Positions 38,170-47,201 of a DNA stretch of 64,000 nucleotides are shown here, in pieces. The notes under the pieces are model-generated. The model made no database searches, was not told the origin of the DNA, and worked only from the letters and a program-made list of their open reading frames with translations. Made by a program: the position numbers and the translations under genes. The stretch is from assembly GCA_014879445.1 (NCBI GenBank), contig JACSSC010000032.1, forward strand, positions 1 through 64,000, given 5' to 3'. The DNA is from Candidatus Competibacteraceae bacterium. Its GTDB lineage: Bacteria; Bacteroidota; Bacteroidia; CAIKAF01. Numbering within the stretch: position 1 is the first letter of the stretch; each line of letters begins with the position of its first letter.

Positions 38170-39204
38170 TTAATCAGGAGAGGTCCACACTTTGGTACCT
38201 TCGGTGCAGTTGGCGCAGATATCAATATTTTTACGTGAAAGCAAAAGACGAGATCGAAAATGACGATACAGTTTGCCAAACCAGATTTGATGCAAAGTAT
38301 GTTGCTGCAAATTGCCCATGGCGTGGGTGGCATCTTTATCGAAACAGCAAGGCACAACAGTTCCATCCCAAGTAATGACACAGCTATGCCACATGCGCCA
38401 GCAATGATTGAGTTGTTGGTTTTTGATGACGTATTGTCCTTCTTTATTTTTTATATAGCGAGCATAGCGTGTATTTTCTGGCAACAGGCCTGACGCTTCT
38501 GGATTGCCATAAATTTGAGCCGTTTTGAATCGTATTTCATCAACCCCATATTCTTTTGCAAGCTTTCGTGCTTCGTCAACTTGATGTTCATTTGGTTTGA
38601 CAACAAGGAATTGAAAAATGAGATAAGGTGTACGACTTTTTTTAATACGTTTGGCTTGAACCACATTTTTGGTCCCTTGCAGCACGCGGTGCAACGAACC
38701 GCCAATTCGATACTGTTCATACACATCTTGCGTAACACCATCGATAGAAATGATCATGCGATGCAAACCAGAGTTTACTATTTGTTCAGCCATTTCATTA
38801 GAGAGATAATGTGCATTAGTGCTAGTATTAACATAGAATCGCTTCTCTGTTGCGAATTTGACCATTCGAAGAAAATCGGGATTAAGAAAGGGTTCGCCCT
38901 GAAAGTAAAAATTAAGATAAAGGGCATGTGAGCTGATTTGAGAAATCCAAAGTTGCAAATGCTTGAGTTGGAGCATACCGGTAGGTCGAGAAAAAGATCG
39001 TAAACCACTAGGGCATTCGGGGCATCGCAGGTTACAAGATGTAGTGGGTTCAACAGAGATGCTGATAGGCATACCGGCCATAAAAGGTTTATTGAATAAA
39101 CGACTTAGCCAATAGCTTGACCAAACAACAAAGATATTCAAGCAACGAGAAGGCGTAATTCTACGAAATAAAGTGAAGGTATCCCATATTTTGTCAGGAA
39201 GCAT
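38170..39204 (-). CDS. Radical SAM/SPASM domain protein
   Basis: A 344-aa iron-sulfur enzyme. The radical SAM cluster motif is Cys57-x3-Cys61-x2-Cys64 (CNLRCPEC); the C-terminal SPASM region has Cys-rich segments (SCVITWDGTVVPCCFD, ICANCTEG) for one or two extra clusters. Such proteins modify peptides or sugars. No precursor peptide gene was found next to it; the upstream neighbour is rbfA (2 bp gap). The substrate is unknown. Phe/Trp-rich N-terminus (residues 20-40) is hydrophobic. Confidence 0.88.
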   Translation of the reverse strand: MLPDKIWDTFTLFRRITPSRCLNIFVVWSSYWLSRLFNKPFMAGMPISISVEPTTSCNLRCPECPSGLRSFSRPTGMLQLKHLQLWISQISSHALYLNFYFQGEPFLNPDFLRMVKFATEKRFYVNTSTNAHYLSNEMAEQIVNSGLHRMIISIDGVTQDVYEQYRIGGSLHRVLQGTKNVVQAKRIKKSRTPYLIFQFLVVKPNEHQVDEARKLAKEYGVDEIRFKTAQIYGNPEASGLLPENTRYARYIKNKEGQYVIKNQQLNHCWRMWHSCVITWDGTVVPCCFDKDATHAMGNLQQHTLHQIWFGKLYRHFRSRLLLSRKNIDICANCTEGTKVWTSPD

Positions 39205-39206
39205 AA

Positions 39207-39572
39207 TTATTCCTCTTCAGCATCGTTTTTACGATGAATTTGGTCAAAGATGCGATCCATTTTTTCGGCATAATCAGCAGAATCGTCGTGAAAGAAAGCG
39301 AGTTCGGGTATGATTCGTAATTGTTTTTTCACTTCGTTACCCAGCCAAAATCTGATGCGAGGTTTATGCTGGTTCAGGTTATTGATTACATCCTTCGGTG
39401 ATGCGCCAAAAATACTAATGTAGATACGAGCTACGGATAAGTCGGGAGAGATTCGTACTGTAGTAACAGAGACCATACAATGGCCATAGATACTTACACC
39501 TTCTTTAATAAAAATCTGGCTGATGGCTTTTTGAACCAACCTAGCCACTTTAAGTTGACGAGTAGTTTCCAT
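39207..39572 (-). CDS. rbfA: Ribosome-binding factor A
   Basis: A 121-aa KH-fold assembly factor for the 30S subunit. Typical elements: METTRQLKVARLVQKAISQIF start, VTTVRISPDLSVARIYISIFG centre and the PELAFFHDDSADYAEKMDRIF end. The ATG at 39572 is preferred over an in-frame TTG one codon upstream. Operon partner is the downstream radical SAM gene, an unusual pairing. Confidence 0.93.
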   Translation of the reverse strand: METTRQLKVARLVQKAISQIFIKEGVSIYGHCMVSVTTVRISPDLSVARIYISIFGASPKDVINNLNQHKPRIRFWLGNEVKKQLRIIPELAFFHDDSADYAEKMDRIFDQIHRKNDAEEE

Positions 39573-39690
39573 CAATTTTTTTTCAAATATAATGAATTTA
39601 AGATGAATTGAATTGATTTGAATAGCACCAAGGTTTGCAATGCACTGTATGAGTAATAAAAAGAGCGGTACAATCTAATTTATTTAAATA

Positions 39691-39722
39691 CTTGTTTATC
39701 CTTTACGGGCTTGCTATATTTG
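39691..39722 (+). promoter_or_regulatory. Bacteroidota-type promoter of the mutase cluster
   Basis: CTTG at 39691-39694, a 20-base spacer and TATATTTG at 39715-39722 fit the -33/-7 consensus well. The start point would be near 39729, so the ATG at 39745 is a better translation start than the one at 39733. Confidence 0.62.
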
Positions 39723-39732
39723 CAAACTTACT

Positions 39733-41865
39733 ATGCGTAAAAACATGCGATACAAATTAGGCATTGATATAGGCGGTACATTCACCGACTTAATACTAAT
39801 TGCCGAATCCGGCGAAACCACCATACATAAAACATTATCAACACCCGAAGATCCATCGGTAGGATTTATTAATGGCATACGTGAGTTATCGGAGATGAAT
39901 GACATGCCATTTGAGAAGTTGGTTCAAGCCATTGACACGATTGTACATGGCACAACCGTTGCCACCAATGCATTGTTAACACTCCGTGGTGCTACTACAG
40001 CGTTGGTTACGACCAAAGGATTTAGAGATGCGCTTGAGATGCGCAGAGGTATTCGAGAAGAGCAATACAACAACCATTATCGCAACGTGGAACCACTAGC
40101 CCCTCGTCATTTACGATACACCGTTAATGAGCGTATAGATGCAGAGGGAAAAATATTGCAGAAGTTAGATGAAAAAGAATTGCTATTGCTTGTTCGTAAG
40201 CTTAAAATGAGTAAGGTAGAGTCGGTAGCTATTTGTTTTATGAACTCATACAAAAATGCGATTCATGAAAAAAAGGCGTTGCAGTATTTAAGAAAAAATC
40301 TGCCCGGAATATTCATAACTGCATCATATGAAGTATTGCCATCGATACGATTTTATGAGCGCATCAGCACAACAACAGTGAGTGCGTATGTGGGGCCCAT
40401 TGTAGCAAATTATTTTGAGAAGTTGCAACAGAAACTACGTGAAATAAAATTCACGGGAGTATTGTTGGTGATGCAATCCAACGGTGGTGTCGTATCGCCG
40501 GAGGCGGTATGTAAGAACCCTGCCGTTACAGTGTTATCGGGGCCTGCTGCTGCACCCACAGCCGGTGCATTTTATTCCAAGATGTTAAACTATAGAAACT
40601 GTATTACAGTAGATATGGGTGGCACCAGTTTTGATGCTGCGTTGGTAATAGACAATCAGTGCATAACCGGAACAGAAGGAAGCATTAATCGATATCGCAT
40701 CGCATTGCCGTCGCTTGATATCATTACCATTGGCGCCGGTGGAGGCAGCATTGGATGGATTAATGAAGGCGGATTACTGCAAATGGGGCCTCAAAGTGCA
40801 GGCGCATTACCCGGTCCTGTTTGTTATAATCGTGGTGGCGAATTACCAACCTGCACCGACGCAGATTTACTACTTGGATACTTGAATCCTACATTTTTTG
40901 CTGGAGGGAAACTGAAGCTGGACAAGAAAAAAGCTGAAAAATCCATTCAAGAAAAACTAGCATCTCCATTAGGATTGTCATTATTGGAAGCTGCAGCCGG
41001 CATGTATCGTATCATTAATAGCAATATGGCGCAGGGCGTAAGACAAATTTCCATTGAGCGCGGCTATGACCCCCGAGAATTTTTATTTATAGTAGCCGGC
41101 GGAGCGGGATCAATACATGCTTCTGAAATATGCAAAGAGTTGGAAATACCCATGTTTTTAGTGCCAAATGTATCATCCATCTTTTGTGCAGCCGGCATGC
41201 TACTCGGCGATTTAAAACATGATTACATTCGCTCATATTACACCTCATTTCAAAGTATGGATAAAAAGAAATTCCTATCACTTTTTAAAGAAATGCAGGA
41301 AGAAGGATTAACGACATTGTCTGGAGAAGGGGTAAACAAAAACAAAGTAACTTATCAGCCGGTAATTGATATGCGCTATAACGGGCAATATCATGAAGTG
41401 CAATTATCGTGCAACTGGGATGATATTTTGAACTTGCGTTTTGATAATATCTTTGAGACCTTTCATCATGAGCATAATCGACAGTTTGGATACTCATTGA
41501 AAGAAGAAGGCACCGAAATGGAAATTATCAACCTTAGGTTACGAGTAACCGGTCATAACGAAAAACCTCAATTTCTTTCGAAAAACACTCGCCGAATCAG
41601 TGCATCCGATGCCATTAAAGAGCATCGAGACGTATATATACCTGAGCTAAACAAAATGAAAAAAGTACCTGTATATGATGGAGACCAACCCATTTGGGGC
41701 GAAACCATTCAAGGTCCTTGCGTCATAGAAAAAATCACAACTTGCATTTTTGTCAGCGAAGGATACACGTGTAAGGTTGACGATTGGGGTTCGTTTTTGG
41801 TACATGAAAAAACCCATTCGCCTGCAAGATTAAAACAAGCAAAACTTTCAGCGCATGCAAATTGA
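39733..41865 (+). CDS. Hydantoinase/oxoprolinase A-type ATPase subunit (HyuA-like)
   Basis: A 710-aa protein with the ASKHA-type phosphate-binding start (LGIDIGGTFTDLI), GTTVATNALL and a later VDMGGTSFDAAL motif, and the RISTTTVSAYVGP block. The family includes N-methylhydantoinase A, 5-oxoprolinase and the beta subunit of acetone and acetophenone carboxylases, enzymes that use ATP to open a ring or activate a substrate. It overlaps its HyuB partner by 11 bp. The true start may be the ATG at 39745 (MRYKLGIDIG). Exact reaction unknown. First gene of the nine-gene cluster. Confidence 0.88.
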   Translation: MRKNMRYKLGIDIGGTFTDLILIAESGETTIHKTLSTPEDPSVGFINGIRELSEMNDMPFEKLVQAIDTIVHGTTVATNALLTLRGATTALVTTKGFRDALEMRRGIREEQYNNHYRNVEPLAPRHLRYTVNERIDAEGKILQKLDEKELLLLVRKLKMSKVESVAICFMNSYKNAIHEKKALQYLRKNLPGIFITASYEVLPSIRFYERISTTTVSAYVGPIVANYFEKLQQKLREIKFTGVLLVMQSNGGVVSPEAVCKNPAVTVLSGPAAAPTAGAFYSKMLNYRNCITVDMGGTSFDAALVIDNQCITGTEGSINRYRIALPSLDIITIGAGGGSIGWINEGGLLQMGPQSAGALPGPVCYNRGGELPTCTDADLLLGYLNPTFFAGGKLKLDKKKAEKSIQEKLASPLGLSLLEAAAGMYRIINSNMAQGVRQISIERGYDPREFLFIVAGGAGSIHASEICKELEIPMFLVPNVSSIFCAAGMLLGDLKHDYIRSYYTSFQSMDKKKFLSLFKEMQEEGLTTLSGEGVNKNKVTYQPVIDMRYNGQYHEVQLSCNWDDILNLRFDNIFETFHHEHNRQFGYSLKEEGTEMEIINLRLRVTGHNEKPQFLSKNTRRISASDAIKEHRDVYIPELNKMKKVPVYDGDQPIWGETIQGPCVIEKITTCIFVSEGYTCKVDDWGSFLVHEKTHSPARLKQAKLSAHAN

Positions 41866-43549
41866 TAAAATTTTGGTTTCGCTATTTCAGCGGGCATTCA
41901 AATCCATTACAGATGAGATGAGTATTTCGCTGACAAAGACCACGCGTTCGCCAATACTCTGTGAGGCAAAAGATTTTGTTACCGGACTATATGATGCAGA
42001 AGGTCGGATGCTTGAACAAACCGAGAATCTGCCCATCCTTTCATTTTCATTGGGGCCTGTTTGCAAAGTGATTTTAGAGCAATATGGGAGCAACATTCAC
42101 GAAGGAGATGTGATTATCCACAACGATGTTTTTTCGATGGGCAATCAGAACAATGATGTGGCCATATTCAAGCCCATTTTTGCCAAGGGTAAATTAGTGG
42201 GATGGTCGGCAGCCAAAGGGCATCAGGCCGATATTGGCGGAGCCGTGCAGGGTGGCTATAACCCCAATGCAACTGAAGTATGGCAGGAGGCCATTCGCAT
42301 TCCCGCCACCAAGCTATACGAAAAAGGCAAATTGCGTAAAGACGTTTGGAATCTGATTTTTGCAAACATTAGATTACAAATGGTACAGGAAGATATTAAA
42401 GCACAGATAGGCGCATGTACATTGGGTGAAAGACGACTTCAGGTGTTTGTAGAAAAATACGGATTAGAAGTATTTGAAGCACACAAGCAAGCACTCTTTG
42501 ACAGTACCGAAAAGATGATGAGATCGGAAATTAGAAAAATTCCCAACGGAGTATACGAAGGCAAAAGCATGGTATATTATGATGGGAAGCATAAAGGCAC
42601 ACGTTTCCCCATCCATGCCAAAATCTCTGTAAAAAGCGATCAAATTGTTTTTGATTTTTCCAAATCATCGCCACAAACAAAAGGGTTTGTGAATGGCACA
42701 TACACATCAACCTGTTCGGCCATCACGCTTACATTGCTACAAATGGTTAATCCACATATTCCGCATAATGAAGGAATGCTCAAGCCGTTGACATACATCG
42801 TACCCGAAGGCACTATTCTGAATGCCTCATGGCCGGCAGCCACTACGTTTGGCAATCATCTTTGTCCTCAAATAGCCGATTCTATTTTCAAGGCACTTGG
42901 TCCGGCAGTGCCTGATCGAATTACAGCAGGGTGGAATCACTTATTATGTTCTTTATTCACAGGCACGCATGTACGCACGGGAAGAAAATATGTTGATATT
43001 TGTTTTTTGGGAATGAAAGGAGGTGGCGGAGCGCTTAAAGGCAACGACGGATATGATCATATTGGTATGATTGATGCGTCGGGCGGAGTACTTGATCAGG
43101 ATTATGAAATGTATGAGATACAAACACCACACCTCATACTTCAACATGAATATCTTTGTGATTCGGGAGGAGCTGGACAATGGAGAGGCGGTTTAGGAAC
43201 TGAAACAAAAATATGGCTTCGAGGCAATGATACGACGATGGTAGTATTTGGAGATGGAGATATCGAGCCCAACTATGGCTTATTTGGTGGTAAAGGCAGT
43301 GTGCTGAATAAAATTGAATTACGTTATAAAAACGGAAAAAAAATTATTCCACTAAACAAAGATATCATATTGGGCATACCCGACAAAACACTCTATTATC
43401 AGATAGCCGGAGGCGGAGGTGGGTATGGGAATCCAAAAAAACGAGATAGAAACAGTGTGTTACGCGACTTAAAAAATGAAGTGATTTCAAAAAAAGCAGC
43501 TGAGAAAATTTATGGATTAAAAACAGCATCAAAAAGAAAAAAACCATGA
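41855..43549 (+). CDS. Hydantoinase/oxoprolinase B-type subunit (HyuB-like)
   Basis: A 564-aa partner of the A subunit: SISLTKTTRSPILCEAKDF start, GDVIIHNDVFSMGNQNNDVA metal and substrate region, and the YLCDSGGAGQWRGGLGTE glycine-rich motif. Together A and B form an ATP-dependent amidohydrolase or carboxylase. The Lys-rich C-terminus ends 4 bp into the next gene (ATGA overlap), so the third gene is translated in step with it. Its length is near that of hydantoinase B and shorter than the acetone carboxylase alpha subunit. Confidence 0.88.
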   Translation: MQIDKILVSLFQRAFKSITDEMSISLTKTTRSPILCEAKDFVTGLYDAEGRMLEQTENLPILSFSLGPVCKVILEQYGSNIHEGDVIIHNDVFSMGNQNNDVAIFKPIFAKGKLVGWSAAKGHQADIGGAVQGGYNPNATEVWQEAIRIPATKLYEKGKLRKDVWNLIFANIRLQMVQEDIKAQIGACTLGERRLQVFVEKYGLEVFEAHKQALFDSTEKMMRSEIRKIPNGVYEGKSMVYYDGKHKGTRFPIHAKISVKSDQIVFDFSKSSPQTKGFVNGTYTSTCSAITLTLLQMVNPHIPHNEGMLKPLTYIVPEGTILNASWPAATTFGNHLCPQIADSIFKALGPAVPDRITAGWNHLLCSLFTGTHVRTGRKYVDICFLGMKGGGGALKGNDGYDHIGMIDASGGVLDQDYEMYEIQTPHLILQHEYLCDSGGAGQWRGGLGTETKIWLRGNDTTMVVFGDGDIEPNYGLFGGKGSVLNKIELRYKNGKKIIPLNKDIILGIPDKTLYYQIAGGGGGYGNPKKRDRNSVLRDLKNEVISKKAAEKIYGLKTASKRKKP

Positions 43550-44025
43550 GTGCACAAGCAGAAACAGGTTGCTGTCCCCGATTTGATGTTAGTAATTGGG
43601 ATGAAAAAGAATGGATTTGGCAAGAGAGGCGTTTTATTAAAGACCGCGTTATAAGTTTTTTTCACATACCGCTCAACTTTTCGAAAGTAATCATCAGGAA
43701 TATGCAGAAGATGGAGAAGGCCGGCGCTCAGAATCCTGATAATCTTATGCTATCGGATGAAAACTCATTATGGAGCTCGGACTTATATATTGCCACAGAC
43801 AAAGAAGTGGCAGATGCCCATCATGCAACTTTAAATGGGACATTCCTTTCAAAGGTATTTGAAGGTCCTTATCGTGATGCACCAAAATGGGGAAAAAAAT
43901 TCAGACAGATGTTGGAAAAAAAAGGAATTGCTTTCAATAAAATTTACTTTTGGTACACAACCTGCCCTCGATGTGCTAAGGTATATGGGAAAAACTATGT
44001 AGTACTATTTGCAAAAATGATTTAA
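43546..44025 (+). CDS. Uncharacterised 159-aa protein, third gene of the HyuAB module
   Basis: I do not recognise a defined family with certainty. The protein has a CCPRFDVSNWDEKE start, a FFHIPLNFSKV helix, LMLSDENSLWSSDLYIATDKE, a FEGPYRDAPKW turn that recalls GyrI-like ligand-binding domains, and ends YFWYTTCPRCAKVYGKNY with a CxxC. It resembles short proteins labelled hydrolase in databases, without evidence. In acetone carboxylases a third, roughly 160-170-aa gamma subunit follows A and B; this protein is of similar size and place, but I see no sequence match. It overlaps hyuB by 4 bp and RidA follows 2 bp later. Confidence 0.7.
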   Translation: MSAQAETGCCPRFDVSNWDEKEWIWQERRFIKDRVISFFHIPLNFSKVIIRNMQKMEKAGAQNPDNLMLSDENSLWSSDLYIATDKEVADAHHATLNGTFLSKVFEGPYRDAPKWGKKFRQMLEKKGIAFNKIYFWYTTCPRCAKVYGKNYVVLFAKMI

Positions 44026-44027
44026 CT

Positions 44028-44432
44028 ATGCGTCATGAAATTATTTTGCCAGATGGCTGGCCTGTACCCAAAGGATATTCAAACGGCATTCTTGCTGCAA
44101 ATGGAAGGCCTCTATTTATGGCCGGACAAGTAGGATGGACAGCAGAAGAAAAGTTTAACAGCGAAGCGCTAGTACCTCAATTTGCTCAGGCACTAAAAAA
44201 TATCAGAGCTATTGTGGAAAAAGCCGGTGGGCAAACAACAGACATATGTAAAATGACTTGCTTCTGTAAAGACCGAGAGCAATATATTGCTTCACGAAGA
44301 GAATTAGGCAAGGTATGGAAAGAAATTATGGGAAATCATTATCCATGCATGAGCATGATCTTTGTTGTAGATTTACTTGACCATCCTGCATTAATTGAGA
44401 TTGAAGCCATGGCAGTGATACCCGAATCATGA
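44028..44432 (+). CDS. RidA family protein
   Basis: A 134-aa YjgF/UK114 fold protein. RidA proteins hydrolyse reactive enamine or imine intermediates; related members sit in degradation operons of amides, pyrimidines and tryptophan. Seen: GYSNGILAANGRPLFMAGQVG, ALKNIRAIVEKAGG, and the IFVVDLLDHPALIEIEAMAV end. The canonical catalytic Arg near residue 105 (as in IRVFVDL) is not obvious; Ile-Phe-Val-Val stands there, so it may be a non-archetypal member. Its presence in the cluster hints at a nitrogen-containing intermediate. Confidence 0.88.
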   Translation: MRHEIILPDGWPVPKGYSNGILAANGRPLFMAGQVGWTAEEKFNSEALVPQFAQALKNIRAIVEKAGGQTTDICKMTCFCKDREQYIASRRELGKVWKEIMGNHYPCMSMIFVVDLLDHPALIEIEAMAVIPES

Positions 44433-45556
44433 TAGCACTCACCGACATACAAAAAGAAGTACAGAAAACTTTTCAAGAGTTTACGGATAAACACGTGAAA
44501 CCAGTTGCTTCGAAAATTGATGAAGAGAAACAATTTCCTCATACATTATTTAAACAGGTTGGCGACTTAGGATTTTTCGGAATGCGATATCCGCAAAGCG
44601 AAGGGGGTGAGGGGTTAGATGTAGTTTCATACATACTAGCGGTTATGGAATTATCTCGCGGATCCATGTCGCTGGCAGCTGCATGCACTATGCAATCCCT
44701 AATGGGAACTTACTTTTTGTACCGATTTGGTAATACAGAAATCAAAGAGCATTATTTCTTAGAAGCATTAAAGGGTAATAAGATTGGTGGCATATGCATG
44801 ACAGAGCCCGATGCTGGCAGCGACCTGATGTCAATCAAAACAACAGCTACGGTAACGGCAGACGGATTTATACTCAATGGTCAAAAAACATGGATCACAT
44901 CAGCGCCTGTAGCCAACTTCTTTACAGTGTTTGCCCGAACTAATAACCACGATCAACTATCTATTTTCTTTGTACCTGCAACAGCTCAGGGCGTGATGAT
45001 TGGAAAGAATATTGAGAAGATGGGTGTTCGGGCTTCGCTAACCAGTGAAGTTGCATTTGACAATGTTCATCTTCCTCCACATTATTTATTAGGTGAAATA
45101 GGCAGTGGTACAAAATGTCTTCGTGAAATATTAGCAGAAATTCGTATCATGACAGGCGCATTGGCAATTGGTATAGCTACGGCAGCATATCAAGATGCCT
45201 TGGAATACGCTAATACCAGGATACAGTTTGGAAAGCCGGTTGGCAAGTTTCAGGCCATTCAACTCAAATTTGCCGATATGGCTGTGAAACTTGAAACAGC
45301 CAAGAGCTATGTGCTGTATGCTGCTTCTCTTAGTGATAGTAATCAGCCACGACAAAAAGAATCAATGATTGCCAAGCTTTATGCATCAGAATGTGCTGCT
45401 TCTATTTGTGACGAAGCCAGCAGGGTATTGGCATCGTATGGATATGCTACAGAATATAACATGGAGCGTTATTTACGAGATGTGCGGTTTACGCTAATTG
45501 GTGGAGGTACATCTGAAATCCTTAAAATTAATATTGCAAAAGAGATGGGATTATAA
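44429..45556 (+). CDS. Acyl-CoA dehydrogenase
   Basis: A 375-aa FAD enzyme making 2-enoyl-CoA. FAD and substrate motifs: GGICMTEPDAGSDLMSIKT, GQKTWITSAPVANFF, and the YLRDVRFTLIGGGTSEI end. The Glu of the medium-chain type (YEGT) is Gly359 here; instead Glu237 in LAEIRIMTG lies where isovaleryl- and long-chain enzymes keep their base. A branched or long acyl-CoA is therefore more likely than a short straight one (inference). It overlaps RidA by 4 bp and is followed by the B12-binding subunit. Confidence 0.92.
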   Translation: MIALTDIQKEVQKTFQEFTDKHVKPVASKIDEEKQFPHTLFKQVGDLGFFGMRYPQSEGGEGLDVVSYILAVMELSRGSMSLAAACTMQSLMGTYFLYRFGNTEIKEHYFLEALKGNKIGGICMTEPDAGSDLMSIKTTATVTADGFILNGQKTWITSAPVANFFTVFARTNNHDQLSIFFVPATAQGVMIGKNIEKMGVRASLTSEVAFDNVHLPPHYLLGEIGSGTKCLREILAEIRIMTGALAIGIATAAYQDALEYANTRIQFGKPVGKFQAIQLKFADMAVKLETAKSYVLYAASLSDSNQPRQKESMIAKLYASECAASICDEASRVLASYGYATEYNMERYLRDVRFTLIGGGTSEILKINIAKEMGL

Positions 45557-45567
45557 TACAAATAACG

Positions 45568-45960
45568 ATGGGAAAAATAAAAAAAGTAGTATTAGCGAAA
45601 CCCGGCCTCGATGGCCACGATGTAGGTGTAAAAGTTATTGCACATGCCCTGATTGAAAATGGCTATGATGTCGTTTATACAGGTCTGCGCAAATCCATTG
45701 AATTTATTGTTGATAAAGCAGAGAAAGAAAATGCGGATGCAATTGGTTTGTCAATTCTTTCTGGAACACACAAACTCATTTGCCAACGCATGCACGAATT
45801 AATGAATGAAAGAAACCTGCATACGCCTTGGTTTGTGGGTGGCAACATTCCCCAGCAAGATGTAGCATATCTCGAGTCGCACGGTGCTCACAAAGCATTT
45901 CCAACAGGCACAACCATTGAAGAAGTGCTTCAATATTTGCATACCATTTCAAACGCATAA
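45568..45960 (+). CDS. B12-binding subunit of an acyl-CoA mutase
   Basis: A 130-aa Rossmann-type cobalamin domain with the DxHxxG motif at residues 15-20 (LDGHDVG; His17 is the axial Co ligand), the SIL segment and the GGN loop. It is the separate small subunit of split mutases such as methylmalonyl-, isobutyryl- or 2-hydroxyisobutyryl-CoA mutase. The large subunit lies 3.4 kb downstream at 49341, with thiolase and hydratase genes between, rather than next to it. Confidence 0.92.
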   Translation: MGKIKKVVLAKPGLDGHDVGVKVIAHALIENGYDVVYTGLRKSIEFIVDKAEKENADAIGLSILSGTHKLICQRMHELMNERNLHTPWFVGGNIPQQDVAYLESHGAHKAFPTGTTIEEVLQYLHTISNA

Positions 45961-45979
45961 AAATATAGAACAAAAAAAG

Positions 45980-47176
45980 ATGAAGAAAGTAAAATCAATG
46001 TTTCCGGAAGCCCGCATACCATATGGAACATGGGGCAGTAGTTATTTTCCTGCTTGGCAGTCATCGCCGTTAGCCGAGGTAAATATCGGACAATTTGCAG
46101 GCGAAGCCATGGCGCGTATCATGGGATTACGAAAAACACCTGTATCTCATCTCGATTATTTAGTGATCGGTTCAACCGTTCCTTGGCACTATAAATTTTG
46201 GAATGCTACCGTTGTAGCAAGCTGTATGGGAAAACGTGTGCCCGGCTTTCAAATGGAGCAGGCCTGCGCTACCGGCCTTCAGGCCATTATACTGGCCGGC
46301 GCACAAGTGCAAAGCGGTGCAAGCAAAGTTGCCGGCGTATTGACATTTGACCGTACAAGTGATTCTCCAGTTGGTGTATTTCCTGAGCGTCGTGCTTACA
46401 GGCGTACTGAAGTTATCAGTGATGTTTGGGATAACTTCGGATTTGATCCAGCAACAGGTGGTTCCATGCTGGCTTCTGCCGGTAATGTGGCTAGAAAACA
46501 TAAAATCGAGAAGAAGGAAGTGGATGAACTCACAGCTTATCGCTATGAGCAATACTTTAAAGCAAAGGAATCTGGCTTTATCAAAAGATACGCTGTCCCT
46601 TTAGAAATTCTTAATATGCAGGGCAAATCTATGGGTATGATAGAAGAGGATATGGGTGTAAAAAAATTATCGTTGGACTCACTTCGTGCCATGCGTGAAT
46701 TGGATAGTTGTGTTACAGGGGGAACACAAACTCATGCTGCCGATGGTATGGCAACATTGCTCGTTACATCAACTGATAAAGCTAAAGAGCTAAGCCGTAA
46801 TCCGAAAGTAGATATTCAATTCATTGCTAAAGCTGAAGTACGAGTGGGGCCTGGCATGATGCCTGAAGCACCCGCCGTTGCTGTTCAAAAAATTCTGAAA
46901 CAAACCGGATTAACAATGCAGGATATTGCAGTTGTGAAAGATCATAATCCTTTTGCTATCAACGATGCTGTATTTGCTAAAGTGATGAACTACGACTGGA
47001 GAAAAATGAACAATACAGGAAGTCCTTTGGTTTGGGGCCATCCGCAAGGACCAACGCTTACACGTGTAACCATTGAAGCGCTGGAAGAAGCGGTGGATCT
47101 CGGCGGGGGGTATGTACTTATCTTTGGATGTGCGGCCGGCGATGTGGGGATTGCATCTATATTTAAAGTGAATTAA
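45980..47176 (+). CDS. Thiolase family acyl-CoA acyltransferase
   Basis: A 398-aa thiolase. Catalytic residues are all there: Cys96 in QACATG, the HNPFA motif (NEAFA in FadA), His354 in GHPQGPT and Cys384 in FGCAAGDVGIA; the 30-residue gap from His to Cys equals that of known thiolases. It would split a 3-ketoacyl-CoA to acetyl- or propionyl-CoA. The ATG at 45980 is chosen since the open frame upstream overlaps the B12 subunit. The WGHPQG and CATG variants are unusual for classic FadA and suggest a side branch of the family. Confidence 0.9.
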   Translation: MKKVKSMFPEARIPYGTWGSSYFPAWQSSPLAEVNIGQFAGEAMARIMGLRKTPVSHLDYLVIGSTVPWHYKFWNATVVASCMGKRVPGFQMEQACATGLQAIILAGAQVQSGASKVAGVLTFDRTSDSPVGVFPERRAYRRTEVISDVWDNFGFDPATGGSMLASAGNVARKHKIEKKEVDELTAYRYEQYFKAKESGFIKRYAVPLEILNMQGKSMGMIEEDMGVKKLSLDSLRAMRELDSCVTGGTQTHAADGMATLLVTSTDKAKELSRNPKVDIQFIAKAEVRVGPGMMPEAPAVAVQKILKQTGLTMQDIAVVKDHNPFAINDAVFAKVMNYDWRKMNNTGSPLVWGHPQGPTLTRVTIEALEEAVDLGGGYVLIFGCAAGDVGIASIFKVN

Positions 47177-47201
47177 TAATATTGACAAAAAGACAAGAGA
47201 T

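Noticed and set aside
37992-38381. 129-aa minus-strand ORF through the GC-rich element and the radical SAM end
   Set aside because: Its composition follows the GC-rich repeat (Ala, Pro, Cys runs), and it overlaps the end of a clear gene; no protein signal.
38515-38931. 138-aa plus-strand ORF inside the radical SAM gene
   Set aside because: Antisense to conserved Cys-motif coding sequence; an out-of-frame shadow.
39733-43549. Acetone carboxylase
   Set aside because: The A and B subunits share the fold, but the B subunit is shorter than the acetone carboxylase alpha subunit and the third gene does not resemble the gamma subunit, so the specific name is not supported.
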